Assembly: GCA_964462515.1 (NCBI GenBank)
Contig: CAYWXK010000008.1
Location: 1 to 64,000 of the forward strand
DNA length: 64,000 nucleotides
Source: CAYWXK01 sp964462515
Lineage (GTDB): Bacteria; Planctomycetota; Phycisphaerae; Sedimentisphaerales; Anaerobacaceae
Direction: 5' to 3'
This document shows, piece by piece, positions 1 to 9,014 of the stretch; the stretch's first letter is position 1, and each line of letters begins with the position of its first letter. The notes under the pieces are model-generated. The model did no database searches. It was not told where the DNA came from and saw nothing but the letters and a program-made list of their open reading frames with translations. A program made the position numbers and the translations under genes.

Positions 1-383
1 AAGCGGGCGATAACCTGTCTTGTATCCATACCGAGCTTGATAATTTTAAGCGCAATCCTGCGGCGGATGGGTTCCTGCTGTTCGGCCATATAGACCACAC
101 CAAAGCCGCCTTCTCCTATCTGCTCCAAAAGCTTGTATCTGCCAATGATAGTGCCGGGACCTTCCGTCAGAGGAGAGGCGTTCAACGTAACGTCTGGGTC
201 AAAAGGCGGCGCATCAAGAAAGCTGCCGGCTTGGTCGTGGGCTTTGAGCAGCGCTTCGACTTTAGAGCGCAGCTCAATATCGTTCCCGCACGCTTTGTCT
301 AAGTAATCCGCCCTCTCTTTGGCGTCTTTCTTTTCGAGCGCCTCCGAAAAAACTGTTTTGATGTCTTTTGGTTTTTCTTTCAT
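1..383 (-). CDS. Serine/threonine protein kinase, N-terminal part (runs off left edge)
   Basis: Only the first 127 or so codons are in the window; the rest lies to the left. The visible part has a roughly 75-residue leader of the type often found in planctomycete kinases, then the start of a Hanks-type kinase domain: the glycine-rich loop GEGGFG at about residues 90-95 and the ATP-binding lysine in IALKII at about residue 113. I chose the ATG at 383 over the one at 389 because the AAGGAG stretch lies about 8 bases before 383 but only 2 before 389. The ECF sigma gene lies 113 bases upstream on the same strand, a common planctomycete pairing, so the two may work in one signalling path. The substrate is unknown. 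Confidence 0.9.
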   Translation of the reverse strand, partial: MKEKPKDIKTVFSEALEKKDAKERADYLDKACGNDIELRSKVEALLKAHDQAGSFLDAPPFDPDVTLNASPLTEGPGTIIGRYKLLEQIGEGGFGVVYMAEQQEPIRRRIALKIIKLGMDTRQVIAR

Positions 384-495
384 TTTCATTACTCCTTCAC
401 AATCTTCCCCCATATAGCAATGCGATATTTGCAGCAAAAATGCGACAGCAAAATTACAAAAATTTGAAAAGATTTTTGTATGAGCCAGAAAACTA

Positions 496-1065
496 CTACG
501 AAGAGGGCTTATTTGCTTTGGTAATTTCCTGATAAAGCCAGGCACGGGCATAAGACCAGTATCTATCAGCGGTTCGGCAGGATATGCCCAGAATCTCTGC
601 GGCCTGCTCAATGGTCAAACCTGCAAAGTAGCGAAGTTTAACCATTTCAGCGACCTCAGGGTCCTCCTGAGTCAATTTAGTGAGGGCTTCATCCAACACC
701 ACAATGTCTTCTGATGGTTCTTCAATAGAAAGTTGTGCATCGTCAATATCAACTCTCTGGCGGTCGCCGCCTCGTTTAAGACTTTGTTTGCGGCGGGCAT
801 TTTCGATAAGGATGCGGCGCATTGCTTCTGCGGCTGCTGCAAAAAAATGGCCGCGGCTTTTCCAAGTCCGGGCTTCTTCTCCGACCAAGCGGATATATGC
901 TTCGTGAACAAGAGCGGTCGCCTGAAGGGTCTGACCCGGCGGCTCCCGAGATAGCCTCTGAGCAGCCAGATGACGCAGTTCCTGATAGACAACAGGGAGA
1001 AGCTCGTCTATAGCTCGCGCATCTCCCTGCTCAATCGCATTTAATATGCGAGTAACATCGGTCAT
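496..1065 (-). CDS. ECF-type RNA polymerase sigma factor (TIGR02999-like)
   Basis: A 189-residue sigma-70 family protein with both ECF regions: region 2 around LVHEAYIRLVG and the HFFAAAAEAMRRIL segment, and region 4 helix-turn-helix around FAGLTIEQAAEILGIS near the C-terminus. This matches the planctomycete and acidobacterial TIGR02999 type, which is often next to Ser/Thr kinases, as here. An upstream in-frame TTG at 1077 exists, but ATG 1065 is the better start. The stop of the preceding NfnB-like flavoprotein gene is only 33 bases upstream, so it may be transcribed from the redox operon as well as from its own promoter. No anti-sigma gene is adjacent; control by the kinase is an inference. 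Confidence 0.9.
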   Translation of the reverse strand: MTDVTRILNAIEQGDARAIDELLPVVYQELRHLAAQRLSREPPGQTLQATALVHEAYIRLVGEEARTWKSRGHFFAAAAEAMRRILIENARRKQSLKRGGDRQRVDIDDAQLSIEEPSEDIVVLDEALTKLTQEDPEVAEMVKLRYFAGLTIEQAAEILGISCRTADRYWSYARAWLYQEITKANKPSS

Positions 1066-1098
1066 ATTCGCTCGCAAAGATTCTTATATTCTTCAGGA

Positions 1099-2673
1099 TT
1101 ACTTGCCCTTGTCCTTAAATGCCAGCGCTCCTGTCGGGCAGGCGGCTGCGCATTGGGCTGCTGTGTGTTTGATGCCTTCGGCCATTGAACGGCCAAACGG
1201 CACCGTTACTCGCGCATCAAATCCCCGGCCAACAAAACTTAATCCGAGCGGCTCACCTGCCTGGGCGGTAATCTGGACACAAAGGCCGCAGCTTATACAC
1301 TTGCCGGGTTCGAAAATTATTTCAGGGTGCTCAGTGTCCTGCTCAAACTCTCTGCGTTCGCTCTTATATCTGGCGGGATGGGCCTCATATTCTGAGGCAT
1401 ATTGTCTTAGTTTACAGTTTTCGGCCTTTCGGCAGTCGCAATTCAGGCAGCGCGCAGCTTCCTCTCGCGCCTGGTCATCGGTAAAGCCGCCACCAGTTTG
1501 CAATGGTGCCAGGCGTGGAGCTTTGCTGGCAAAGGCCAGGAATTTTTCTATCTCACCATCTTTGAGTTTGCCAATGTGGGTATTAAATACTTTAGGTGGA
1601 CCTACAACTGGCTGGCCGGATAGGTACTGACTGATTGATACAGCAGCTTCCTTCCCATCAGCTACTGCCCGAACCGTTAATCTTCGTTTACGAACACAAT
1701 CTCCGCCCGCGAATACTCCCGATATACTCGTCTGGTAAGTCTCTCCACTTATAGCAACCCCCCCTGCCCCTATCTTAAGTCCCATCCAGGCAGCATTGGA
1801 TTGTTTTAGCTCACCAATTGCTACGAACACAGCATCAAAGTCTCTCCGTAAATCCTCCAGTGATAAGCTGTCGCCTACTCGCGTTCGGCCTTGAAACTTT
1901 ACGCCTAACTTTTCAATCAAAGAAATTTCTGCATCAAGCACATCCCTACCAAGCTCCTTTTGCGAAACCCCGTAGCGCAGCATACCTCCTGGCTTATCAT
2001 GGTCGTCAAAGACTACGCAATCGTAGCCCCCTTGCTGAAGATAATATGCGGCGGATAGTCCTGCCGGCCCCGCGCCGACAATAGCCACACGCTTGCCCTG
2101 TTTCGGCTTGCAGATTGGCAAATATGGATTCGCGGATTGCAGGTCAACATCGGCTACATATCGCTTCAAAAGGCAGATTGAAACCGGCTCATCGAATACT
2201 GCCCGTCTGCACGCCCGTTCGCAAGGTTTTGGGCAGATTCTTCCCAGGACTGCAGGTAATGCGATATCCTTTTTCACTGTGACAATTGCCTTATGAAGAT
2301 TGCCGGCAGAAATCTGGCGAATCATCAGAGGGATATTCATCCCGGCAGGACAGGTTACCTGACACGGCCCCATACAGTCACCAACATGGTCGCTTAAAAG
2401 CATCTCCAAAGCCATCCTCCGCGCCTGACGGACATCCTCGCTGTCAGTCTCAACTTTCATACCATTTCTGGCGATGGCTCCACAAGCCGGCACCAGACTA
2501 TTCGACCCATCAACTTTTACAACGCATAACATACAACTGGTTAAAGCTTTATGCCCCTGCAGAAAGCACATCGTGGGAATTTTGATTCCCAGTTTTCCGG
2601 CAGCGTCAAGAATCGTTTCGCTATCATCAACTTCAACTTCACGATTATCTATGGTCAGCTTGGGCATTATCAT
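1099..2673 (-). CDS. 2Fe-2S / NfnB(GltD)-like FAD / 4Fe-4S flavoprotein lacking the NAD(P)H domain
   Basis: 524 residues. An N-terminal plant-type 2Fe-2S domain (Cys36, 47, 50, 64) is followed by the NfnB/GltD-type FeS segment (Cys100-108 and Cys147-155), an FAD Rossmann motif GAGPAG at about 200-205, the conserved GVFAGGDC at 319-326, and C-terminal FeS motifs (Cys409-420; Cys459, 462, 465 with Cys508-512). Between VFVAIG (282-287) and GVFAGGDC only about 30 residues remain, whereas NfnB and GltD carry a whole second Rossmann domain there for NAD(P)H. FAD binding looks intact but the usual NADPH site is absent. The ATG overlaps the stop of the fused NuoE-NuoF gene by 4 bases, so the two are translationally coupled and probably form one complex. 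The trio resembles the Stn and HydABC families; an exact function is not assigned. Confidence 0.85.
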   Translation of the reverse strand: MIMPKLTIDNREVEVDDSETILDAAGKLGIKIPTMCFLQGHKALTSCMLCVVKVDGSNSLVPACGAIARNGMKVETDSEDVRQARRMALEMLLSDHVGDCMGPCQVTCPAGMNIPLMIRQISAGNLHKAIVTVKKDIALPAVLGRICPKPCERACRRAVFDEPVSICLLKRYVADVDLQSANPYLPICKPKQGKRVAIVGAGPAGLSAAYYLQQGGYDCVVFDDHDKPGGMLRYGVSQKELGRDVLDAEISLIEKLGVKFQGRTRVGDSLSLEDLRRDFDAVFVAIGELKQSNAAWMGLKIGAGGVAISGETYQTSISGVFAGGDCVRKRRLTVRAVADGKEAAVSISQYLSGQPVVGPPKVFNTHIGKLKDGEIEKFLAFASKAPRLAPLQTGGGFTDDQAREEAARCLNCDCRKAENCKLRQYASEYEAHPARYKSERREFEQDTEHPEIIFEPGKCISCGLCVQITAQAGEPLGLSFVGRGFDARVTVPFGRSMAEGIKHTAAQCAAACPTGALAFKDKGK

Positions 2674-5024
2674 TTAACCTCAATTGCATCCGAAGGGCAG
2701 ACGCTTTTACAGGTCCCACAGCGAATACACTTGGCGGGGTCGATTTCGTGCTTCTCATAAGGCTTCATCGCAATAGCATCAGCCGGGCAGTTTTGAGCAC
2801 ACAGGGTGCAGCCGATGCAATCATCGGTTACAGAATACGTAATAAGCGCCCTGCATTTAGCGGCTGGACAGCGACCTTGAAGGTGCGCTTCATATTCCTG
2901 ATGAAAATACTTCAGAGTTGAAAGAACCGGATTCGGTGCGGTCTTGCCAAGACCGCACAGACTTGACTTTTTTACCATTTCACCGAGATTCTGCAACTGA
3001 TCCAAATCTGTTTTTTTGCCCTGGCCGGTGCATAATCGCTCAAGAATATCAAGCATTCGCCGCGTGCCTATCCGGCAGAAAGTGCATTTGCCACACGACT
3101 GGTTCTGCGTGAACTCTAAGAAATACCTCGCTATATCAACCATACAGTCTGATTCATCCAGCACCACCATACCACCGGAACCCATCATTGCACCGACATC
3201 GGTCAGTGTTTCGTAGTCAACCGGAATATGCGCCAATTCTGCTGGCACACATCCGCCGGATGGGCCGCCTATCTGCACCGCCTTAAACTTCAATCCTCCT
3301 GCGATACCTCCGCCAATGTCTTCGATAATCTGGCGAATGGAAATGCCCATAGGCACTTCAATCAGACCTCCGCGAGCTATTTTTCCTGCCAGTGCAAAAA
3401 CCTTTGTCCCCTTACTGGTGCTTGTGCCGAGCTTCGCAAATGCTTCAGAGCCATTTCGTATAATCCACGGCACTGCTGCATAAGTTTCAACGTTGTTAAT
3501 CAACGTCGGCTTACCCCAAAGGCCGCTTTCAGCCGGATATGGCGGCCGCAGGCGGGGCATACCACGACGCCCCTCGATACTTGCCATAAGCGCGGTCTCC
3601 TCACCGCACACAAACGCACCAGCGCCCTCCACAATCTTCAGGCTCAGCGAGAATCCGCTTCCCATAATATTATCACCGAGAAAACCACGCTCCTGACAGA
3701 TTTTTATCGCCTCGCCCATTCGGCTCACCGCAAGCGGATACTCTGCACGAATGTAAAGATAACCTTGATTTGCCCCGACCGCATAAGCAGCTATCGCCAT
3801 ACCCTCGATAATCCGGTAGGGATAAGACTCCATCATCATCCGGTCCATAAAGGCCCCGGGGTCACCCTCATCGCCGTTACAGACGACAAACTTGGTATCG
3901 GACTGTCTGCTACGAACAGCAGACCATTTAAGATGGGTCGAAAAACCGGCCCCACCTCTTCCTCGAAGCCCGCTGCGCCCAATCTCAGCGATGACCTGTT
4001 CGGCAGTCAACCGATTTATGCACTTATCAAGCGCTCTGAACCCATCATTTTGCAAATACTCATCAAGGTCAAGCGGGTCAAGATGTCCATAGTGCTCGGT
4101 GGCGATGTGCACCTGCCTATCCAGAAAATCAGCCACAGGTTTATCCCGTACATCTATGGAGTAACGAGTTACAGGCTCGTGTTTTTTACCGGTTAATATA
4201 CTATCCAGCACACCTGACACTGCGTTGGAAATTCTTTTTACTCCCCGCGGCTTAAAGTGATGAAGCACAATGGATTTTGCGTCATCCGCCTGAACCCTTG
4301 CATACAAAAAAGCCGTATCCTCTGGCAGCACCACTTCCAGTAACGGCGTCTGATGACACATACCCACACATCCGACACGCTTAACCTCTACCTGGACACC
4401 GGTTTCTTCCAGTGCCTGCTCCAGTGCCTCGCGCACCGCGGCACTACCTCTGGCCACACAGCACGAACCTAAACCAAGGTGAATTTCGCCGCAAAATTTC
4501 GCTCCCACGGCTCGACGCCTGTGCACTTTTTCACGGTGTTCTGCTTTTGCTTTCTGATACCGCAGAAAATTATCAAGAACCGTTGACACTGTCCCGGGAG
4601 TAAGATGACCATAAGTTACCTGGTCAATTTGAGTCGCCGGTGCCAACGTGCAGCACCCCAGGCACGCCACTTTTTCAACCGTAAATATCTTGTTCTTGTC
4701 TGTGTCCGCCCCTTGTGGAATATCAAGGCAGCGTCTAAAGGACTCATAAATCTGCTCACCACCTTTAACGTGACAGGCCGTGCCGACACAAGCTCGAATT
4801 GTGTAACGCCCAGCCGGCTGATGCCTGAACTGGTTATAAAAAGTCGAGACACCGGCAATCGAGGCAGGGGCAATCTCTGTCAATTCGCAAACCCGCTCGA
4901 GGGCTTTCTGCGGGAGGTAACCAAAGCGGCCCTGAATAGCCTGCAAAATCTCAAGCACCTTTTCTTTGCCAGTGCCGACCCTCTCGACAAGCTGCTCGAC
5001 AAATGTTAAATCAACTTTATCCAT
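2670..5024 (-). CDS. Fused NuoE-NuoF type NADH-oxidising flavoprotein (HydC-HydB / StnA-StnB-like)
   Basis: 784 residues joining two normally separate subunits. Residues 1-155 are a NuoE/HydC thioredoxin-like 2Fe-2S domain (Cys79, 84, 121, 125). Residues 175-250 are the extra 2Fe-2S thioredoxin-like domain of HydB-type NuoF (Cys188, 219, 223). The NuoF core follows, with the FMN/NADH motifs GRGGAGF (about 355-361) and NGDEGDPGAFMDR (about 383-395), then an SLBB region, the SCGKCTFCR cluster motif and a C-terminal pair of 4Fe-4S motifs. It is expected to exchange electrons between NAD(H), FMN and FeS clusters. It overlaps the downstream NfnB-like flavoprotein by 4 bases and starts 28 bases after a membrane-anchored propeller gene, so it seems part of the upstream redox operon. 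A separate unfused NuoE/NuoF pair occurs at 57981-60378. Confidence 0.9.
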   Translation of the reverse strand: MDKVDLTFVEQLVERVGTGKEKVLEILQAIQGRFGYLPQKALERVCELTEIAPASIAGVSTFYNQFRHQPAGRYTIRACVGTACHVKGGEQIYESFRRCLDIPQGADTDKNKIFTVEKVACLGCCTLAPATQIDQVTYGHLTPGTVSTVLDNFLRYQKAKAEHREKVHRRRAVGAKFCGEIHLGLGSCCVARGSAAVREALEQALEETGVQVEVKRVGCVGMCHQTPLLEVVLPEDTAFLYARVQADDAKSIVLHHFKPRGVKRISNAVSGVLDSILTGKKHEPVTRYSIDVRDKPVADFLDRQVHIATEHYGHLDPLDLDEYLQNDGFRALDKCINRLTAEQVIAEIGRSGLRGRGGAGFSTHLKWSAVRSRQSDTKFVVCNGDEGDPGAFMDRMMMESYPYRIIEGMAIAAYAVGANQGYLYIRAEYPLAVSRMGEAIKICQERGFLGDNIMGSGFSLSLKIVEGAGAFVCGEETALMASIEGRRGMPRLRPPYPAESGLWGKPTLINNVETYAAVPWIIRNGSEAFAKLGTSTSKGTKVFALAGKIARGGLIEVPMGISIRQIIEDIGGGIAGGLKFKAVQIGGPSGGCVPAELAHIPVDYETLTDVGAMMGSGGMVVLDESDCMVDIARYFLEFTQNQSCGKCTFCRIGTRRMLDILERLCTGQGKKTDLDQLQNLGEMVKKSSLCGLGKTAPNPVLSTLKYFHQEYEAHLQGRCPAAKCRALITYSVTDDCIGCTLCAQNCPADAIAMKPYEKHEIDPAKCIRCGTCKSVCPSDAIEVK

Positions 5025-5052
5025 AATACTTTTTAGCAGTTCTTGAACAAAA

Positions 5053-6804
5053 TTAAGGGCGTTTTGAAGTTTGTTCGCCTATGCAGTAGAGGTTCTCCTG
5101 CCCACGGATATAGATGCGACCCTCTGCAAAAGCAGGCGACGCATAGCAATCCTCACCCAGCTCACACTTAGCGAGCTGCTTATATTCAATCCCGGCTTCA
5201 ATAATAACCATAATCCCTGTCTCACTTAATAGATACAATCGATTACCGACCAGGCTTGGCGATGCCCGAAAATTCTCTTTTAGGTCTTTGTCCCAAACCT
5301 TAGTTCCATCCTTAACTTTATAACAGGTAAGCTTTCCTTCACTGGTTAGAAGAAATAACAATTCACCGGAGCTAACCGGACAGCAGATATCAGGGGTGCT
5401 ATCCTCGATAGTCCAGGCGATATGGGTCTTGGTGACATCACCCTGACCATCCGGCTTTATTGCGACCAGCTTAGTATAAGGTTCTATAGCAAATACAAGT
5501 CCATTAGCATATATTGGGGATGACGCAATTTCACCACCCAAACATTTTGCCCGCCACAGTTCAGAACCATTAACCGGGGCATACGCTATTACCCACGGGT
5601 CGCCGCAGGTTATTACCTGATATTGATTCCCGATTCTGGTTACGATTGGCGATGCCCAGGAATTGGGCACCGGTCTTTGCGCCTCCCAGATAGTTACACC
5701 CGACAATACATTCAAAGCCATCAGTTTAGACTTCTGGTCCTCGGCTGCTCCCTGGTCATATAGAATCAAAAGCAAGTTTCGATACAAATCAAGCGAGGAA
5801 GAGTAGCCATAAGCACTGTCAGGCAGCCCTAAATTTCGGGTCCAGATGTTTTTGCCCTGAGGGTCAAAACAGCCGACCTCGCCATTTGCAAAAATCGCAC
5901 AAACACGCTGCCCATCTGTAACCATTGTAGAAGCTGCGAAACCGGCGCCTCCTTCCGTTATTTTGACTGCTTTCTTGACACCAGATTGAGGTAAAGTTGT
6001 TACAGGACGCTCCCACAAAAGATTTCCCGAAAATGCGTCAAAGCAATAAACTTCACGCTCGTTTGCATCGGCCCCGGAAAGAAAAATACGGTCGCCCCAG
6101 ACAATCGGCGAATTAAAACCCGGAAGCGGCACCTTACTTTTCCAGAGAACCCCCTCACCTGTTTTCCCATTCCAGTTAGCAGGGATATTCGTATAGGGAC
6201 TTACGCCAAGTCCGCCAGGCCCCCGAAAGCGAGGCCAATTTTTACTAATCTGGTCATCAGAAGGATAAGAGACATCTGCTTGGGCGGTTTTGCGAAAATC
6301 AATCGAAGGACTCAATATCAGAAACAACGCCCCCATTCCAAACACAACCAAGCCGGCGGTGATAGCCCATCGAGCCATCATAGCCTTACGCATCTGTTCA
6401 TCCAGTCTATCACCGAGCGGCTGGGGCGACGGTATCTTTTTTTTGAGACTGCCCGCCCACCTGACACCAATCAATAATACCGTGACACTACCGAGAAGCA
6501 GATAGCCACCTTTTCGGGAAAAACCCAACCCGCGAATCCTGCACCGTCTGATTTGCAAATCCAACTGACGAATCTGCGACATAAGCTGCTCGTTATCAGG
6601 GCGGCTGCGAATTTCTACCTTTAGAGCCTCCAACTGCTTTTCACGTTTAGCGTTTGTAACATAGCTTTGAAAGTAATTGGCAATAAGAAGTGTAGTTATA
6701 ATGGCAGAAAATATAGCCCCAATAACGGCCGTTGCCACAGCAGTTTTGTGCCAAGCACTTATTACCTCGATACCCTCAGAAGTCTTTTCTATATGCTCGT
6801 TCAT
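5053..6804 (-). CDS. Membrane-anchored PQQ-like beta-propeller protein
   Basis: 583 residues. The N-terminus carries three hydrophobic stretches (about 20-45, 96-115 and 140-165) separated by basic cytosolic-looking segments, so it is anchored rather than secreted. From about residue 185 it is a PQQ-dehydrogenase-like beta-propeller, opening with NWPRFRGPGGLGVSP and followed by repeated W-rich blades. No PQQ-enzyme catalytic residues are obvious, and this fold in planctomycetes is often structural or binding. Its ATG overlaps the stop of the NapH-like ferredoxin by 4 bases, so it most likely works with that membrane FeS protein. The ligand is unknown. Confidence 0.8.
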   Translation of the reverse strand: MNEHIEKTSEGIEVISAWHKTAVATAVIGAIFSAIITTLLIANYFQSYVTNAKREKQLEALKVEIRSRPDNEQLMSQIRQLDLQIRRCRIRGLGFSRKGGYLLLGSVTVLLIGVRWAGSLKKKIPSPQPLGDRLDEQMRKAMMARWAITAGLVVFGMGALFLILSPSIDFRKTAQADVSYPSDDQISKNWPRFRGPGGLGVSPYTNIPANWNGKTGEGVLWKSKVPLPGFNSPIVWGDRIFLSGADANEREVYCFDAFSGNLLWERPVTTLPQSGVKKAVKITEGGAGFAASTMVTDGQRVCAIFANGEVGCFDPQGKNIWTRNLGLPDSAYGYSSSLDLYRNLLLILYDQGAAEDQKSKLMALNVLSGVTIWEAQRPVPNSWASPIVTRIGNQYQVITCGDPWVIAYAPVNGSELWRAKCLGGEIASSPIYANGLVFAIEPYTKLVAIKPDGQGDVTKTHIAWTIEDSTPDICCPVSSGELLFLLTSEGKLTCYKVKDGTKVWDKDLKENFRASPSLVGNRLYLLSETGIMVIIEAGIEYKQLAKCELGEDCYASPAFAEGRIYIRGQENLYCIGEQTSKRP

Positions 6805-8120
6805 TTAGATATACCTGCGGTTTCCTTCACCTTCTTTAGCCTGGCACGCTCCTTGGGGCAAAACTTAAAACATCGTCCGCACGCCAAACAGCTTGCCTTA
6901 TCAGCCTCGTAATCCGTCCTTTGTCGCCAGACAGAGACGCCGATAAGCTTAAGCCCAATTACCATTCCAACAAATCCACCTAAGAACCAGCCGCCCTGTC
7001 CAAACTTGGCCCGTATATTCGAAGCATCCTCGTATAATTGCTCGACCGTTTTACCGGTTGCCCTGAACGCCAAGCTCGCATCCGTGGTTCCCTGCACCTT
7101 GCCGTTATCCTCTAAGTATATGCGCTCGGCGAGTCTAACGGTTTCGTGCACACGGGATGTTACCATTTTTACTGAAGACCCCAGCCATCCTCCCAGAAGC
7201 ACCAGCGCAGGCAAAAGAAGAATTAGAAACGCCAGTCTCTTTTTACTTTTGCCATAATCACTTAGTCCGCCGCGACGTGCAGCCGTGTCAACTGCCGGCG
7301 CTCTGATAGCACCAAAAGGGCAGGAATCTTCGCACAGCCGGCACTTAACACAATCATCGGGAGTAATAGTTACATTCCATCTCGATAGCCGTGAAAGCTG
7401 TCCGAGGATTACACCATAAGGACAAAAAAATCGGCAATAAGGCCGCCCTACGAACAGCCCCACAAGCAAAAAACAAGCGCCAAGTATTAAAATGTTGTGG
7501 TTGCCGCTCAAATGAAAAAACGAAACAAACGGGTCATATCTGCATATCACGAAAGCGCTGCCGGTCGCTGCGAATAAAACTGCTAATCCCAGATAAACGT
7601 ATGCGAATAATCGCAGCCCATTTTCCAGCCAGCCGGGCACCTTGATAGGTCGCAACAGCACCAAGTCCTGAATCGCTCCAAGGGGACATACCGCCGAACA
7701 AAAAACCCTTCCGAAAAATAATGCAAACACCAGCGGCAAGAAAAAAAATACCGCAACTGAGATAGGCACAGCGTAGTTATGGTCAAAAATCGCTAAAATC
7801 ATATTCTGAAGCGCCCCGACCGAACAAACGCAGCCCTTGCGCCAGAAGCCAAAATAGAGCAAAGAAAACAACATTAAAATAAATATAGCCCGCCGGTCTC
7901 GCTTTTTTAGAACCAGATATGCAGCCGAACCGAGCGCCATCAAAAGCACAACTGCATCCAGATATTCGTAAATATCCTGACGCGGAGCAGGAGTAGTAGG
8001 GCTTGGACGTTGATAGGCACTTTCGAATTCAGGCGGAGGAAAACGCTCCGCTGCCGATACAATGCCGCATAAATTCAAGAACAAAGCTATCCAGAATACA
8101 ATGTGAGTAAAACGGCTCAT
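6801..8120 (-). CDS. NapH/NosR-like membrane 4Fe-4S protein
   Basis: 439 residues. A signal-like hydrophobic N-terminus (1-23) is followed by several membrane helices. Paired Cys motifs of the NapH/NosR/RdxA type sit beside the membrane: CVC at 97-99, CSAVC at 141-145 and CRFFC at 229-233. A classical 4Fe-4S motif lies at Cys257/260/263/267 and a second one near the C-terminus (CLACGRCFKFC). Such proteins pass electrons across or along the cytoplasmic membrane. ATG 8120 shares one base with the stop of the preceding Tat-type ferredoxin (TGATG). With that ferredoxin it forms a NapG/NapH-like pair, but no nitrate or nitrous oxide reductase is present in the window, so the terminal acceptor is unknown. 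Confidence 0.85.
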   Translation of the reverse strand: MSRFTHIVFWIALFLNLCGIVSAAERFPPPEFESAYQRPSPTTPAPRQDIYEYLDAVVLLMALGSAAYLVLKKRDRRAIFILMLFSLLYFGFWRKGCVCSVGALQNMILAIFDHNYAVPISVAVFFFLPLVFALFFGRVFCSAVCPLGAIQDLVLLRPIKVPGWLENGLRLFAYVYLGLAVLFAATGSAFVICRYDPFVSFFHLSGNHNILILGACFLLVGLFVGRPYCRFFCPYGVILGQLSRLSRWNVTITPDDCVKCRLCEDSCPFGAIRAPAVDTAARRGGLSDYGKSKKRLAFLILLLPALVLLGGWLGSSVKMVTSRVHETVRLAERIYLEDNGKVQGTTDASLAFRATGKTVEQLYEDASNIRAKFGQGGWFLGGFVGMVIGLKLIGVSVWRQRTDYEADKASCLACGRCFKFCPKERARLKKVKETAGISK

Positions 8121-8752
8121 CAAGCGTGGTCCACCCCGTTAGAAAATTTTTGAGAAGGAAAGGGCGTGTGACCTGCCGCATTATTTCCAATGGGCTCCAC
8201 CATCTTAAATAGATATGGCTTGTCTATAGGAACCCGCTTAAACGCCCCCGAAGGACAAGCTGCTGCAATTGCGCATTCGTTACAATTCAAACAGCGGTCG
8301 TGACGCACCTGTAAAAATAACGACCCATTGCCAAAGGTGTTGCACCCTTTGACACATTTACCGCAACCGATACAAAGTAACTCGTCGATAGTGTATTGAT
8401 AATAGGGGTCCTCTACAAAGGTGCGCTTTATGGCCCCTGTCGGGCAAAGCTGGTTTTCCGCACCCTCGGTGATATCAAAAGGCTCCGGCCCAAAAAATCC
8501 AAAACAAATCCTGCAATACCCGCATATTGCAAATGCATGCACACACTTTACCGCCGATTGCTCAAGCACACAATTTTTTGCACAGTTTTCACACGCCACA
8601 CATAAGCTCGGGTCAATCTGCCAGACCGTGTTTGTCTTTTTAATCCTGGCCGCCAAAAGTCCCGCTGCCGCACCAAGACCGCCCAAGCATACCCCCCAAA
8701 AACCGTCCCTTAGAAAATTTCGTCTGGTAATACTTTTTTTACTTTCGGACAT
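8120..8752 (-). CDS. Tat-exported polyferredoxin (NapG/NosG-like)
   Basis: 210 residues. The N-terminus has a twin-arginine motif TRRNFLR at 9-15 before a Gly/Ala-rich hydrophobic stretch up to about 35, which suggests Tat export with a retained anchor. At least four FeS motifs follow: Cys51/54/57/61, Cys70/77/80/83 with Cys103, Cys127/130/133/137 and Cys154/157/160/166. This layout is close to NapG, the periplasmic partner of NapH. The gene overlaps the upstream small Cys protein by 14 bases and touches the NapH-like gene downstream. It probably carries electrons on the outer face of the membrane between the NapH-like protein and an unknown partner, perhaps one of the propellers. Confidence 0.85.
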   Translation of the reverse strand: MSESKKSITRRNFLRDGFWGVCLGGLGAAAGLLAARIKKTNTVWQIDPSLCVACENCAKNCVLEQSAVKCVHAFAICGYCRICFGFFGPEPFDITEGAENQLCPTGAIKRTFVEDPYYQYTIDELLCIGCGKCVKGCNTFGNGSLFLQVRHDRCLNCNECAIAAACPSGAFKRVPIDKPYLFKMVEPIGNNAAGHTPFPSQKFSNGVDHA

Positions 8753-9014
8753 TCTTTATCCTCATTGGCGATTGCTTGACCGATAAAGCTTGAGGCAGCG
8801 TGCACTTTTCAAACACAGAGCAGTTATTGCAGATACTGTTCTTTACGCACTTACCTTCTTGCACCAGCCTGTGTCTGCTGATAGAAACCAGGTAGGCAAC
8901 TGCTCCCAACAGTCCTAAAACTATATTTCGCAAAAGGCCGGCAAGCAGTTCACGCCGGCTTTGACCCGCCGGACGTGCGGCGAGCTGACCTTGTGTGAGG
9001 TATTTATTTTTCAT
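8739..9014 (-). CDS. Small twin-arginine-type membrane protein with CX5CX2CX5C motif
   Basis: 91 residues; I do not recognise the family. The N-terminus carries a Tat-like motif SRRELLAG at about 19-26 followed by a hydrophobic stretch to about 45. A short tail then holds four cysteines at 56, 62, 65 and 71 (CX5CX2CX5C), enough for one FeS cluster or a metal site. The ATG overlaps the stop of the NHL-propeller gene by 4 bases and its end overlaps the Tat ferredoxin start by 14 bases. This tight packing makes it a real gene and suggests that it is a small redox or assembly subunit of the same complex. Confidence 0.75.
   Translation of the reverse strand: MKNKYLTQGQLAARPAGQSRRELLAGLLRNIVLGLLGAVAYLVSISRHRLVQEGKCVKNSICNNCSVFEKCTLPQALSVKQSPMRIKNVRK

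Noticed and set aside
3228..4196. Plus-strand 322-codon open frame
   Set aside because: Antisense to the NuoE-NuoF gene, with no recognisable domain or ribosome site.
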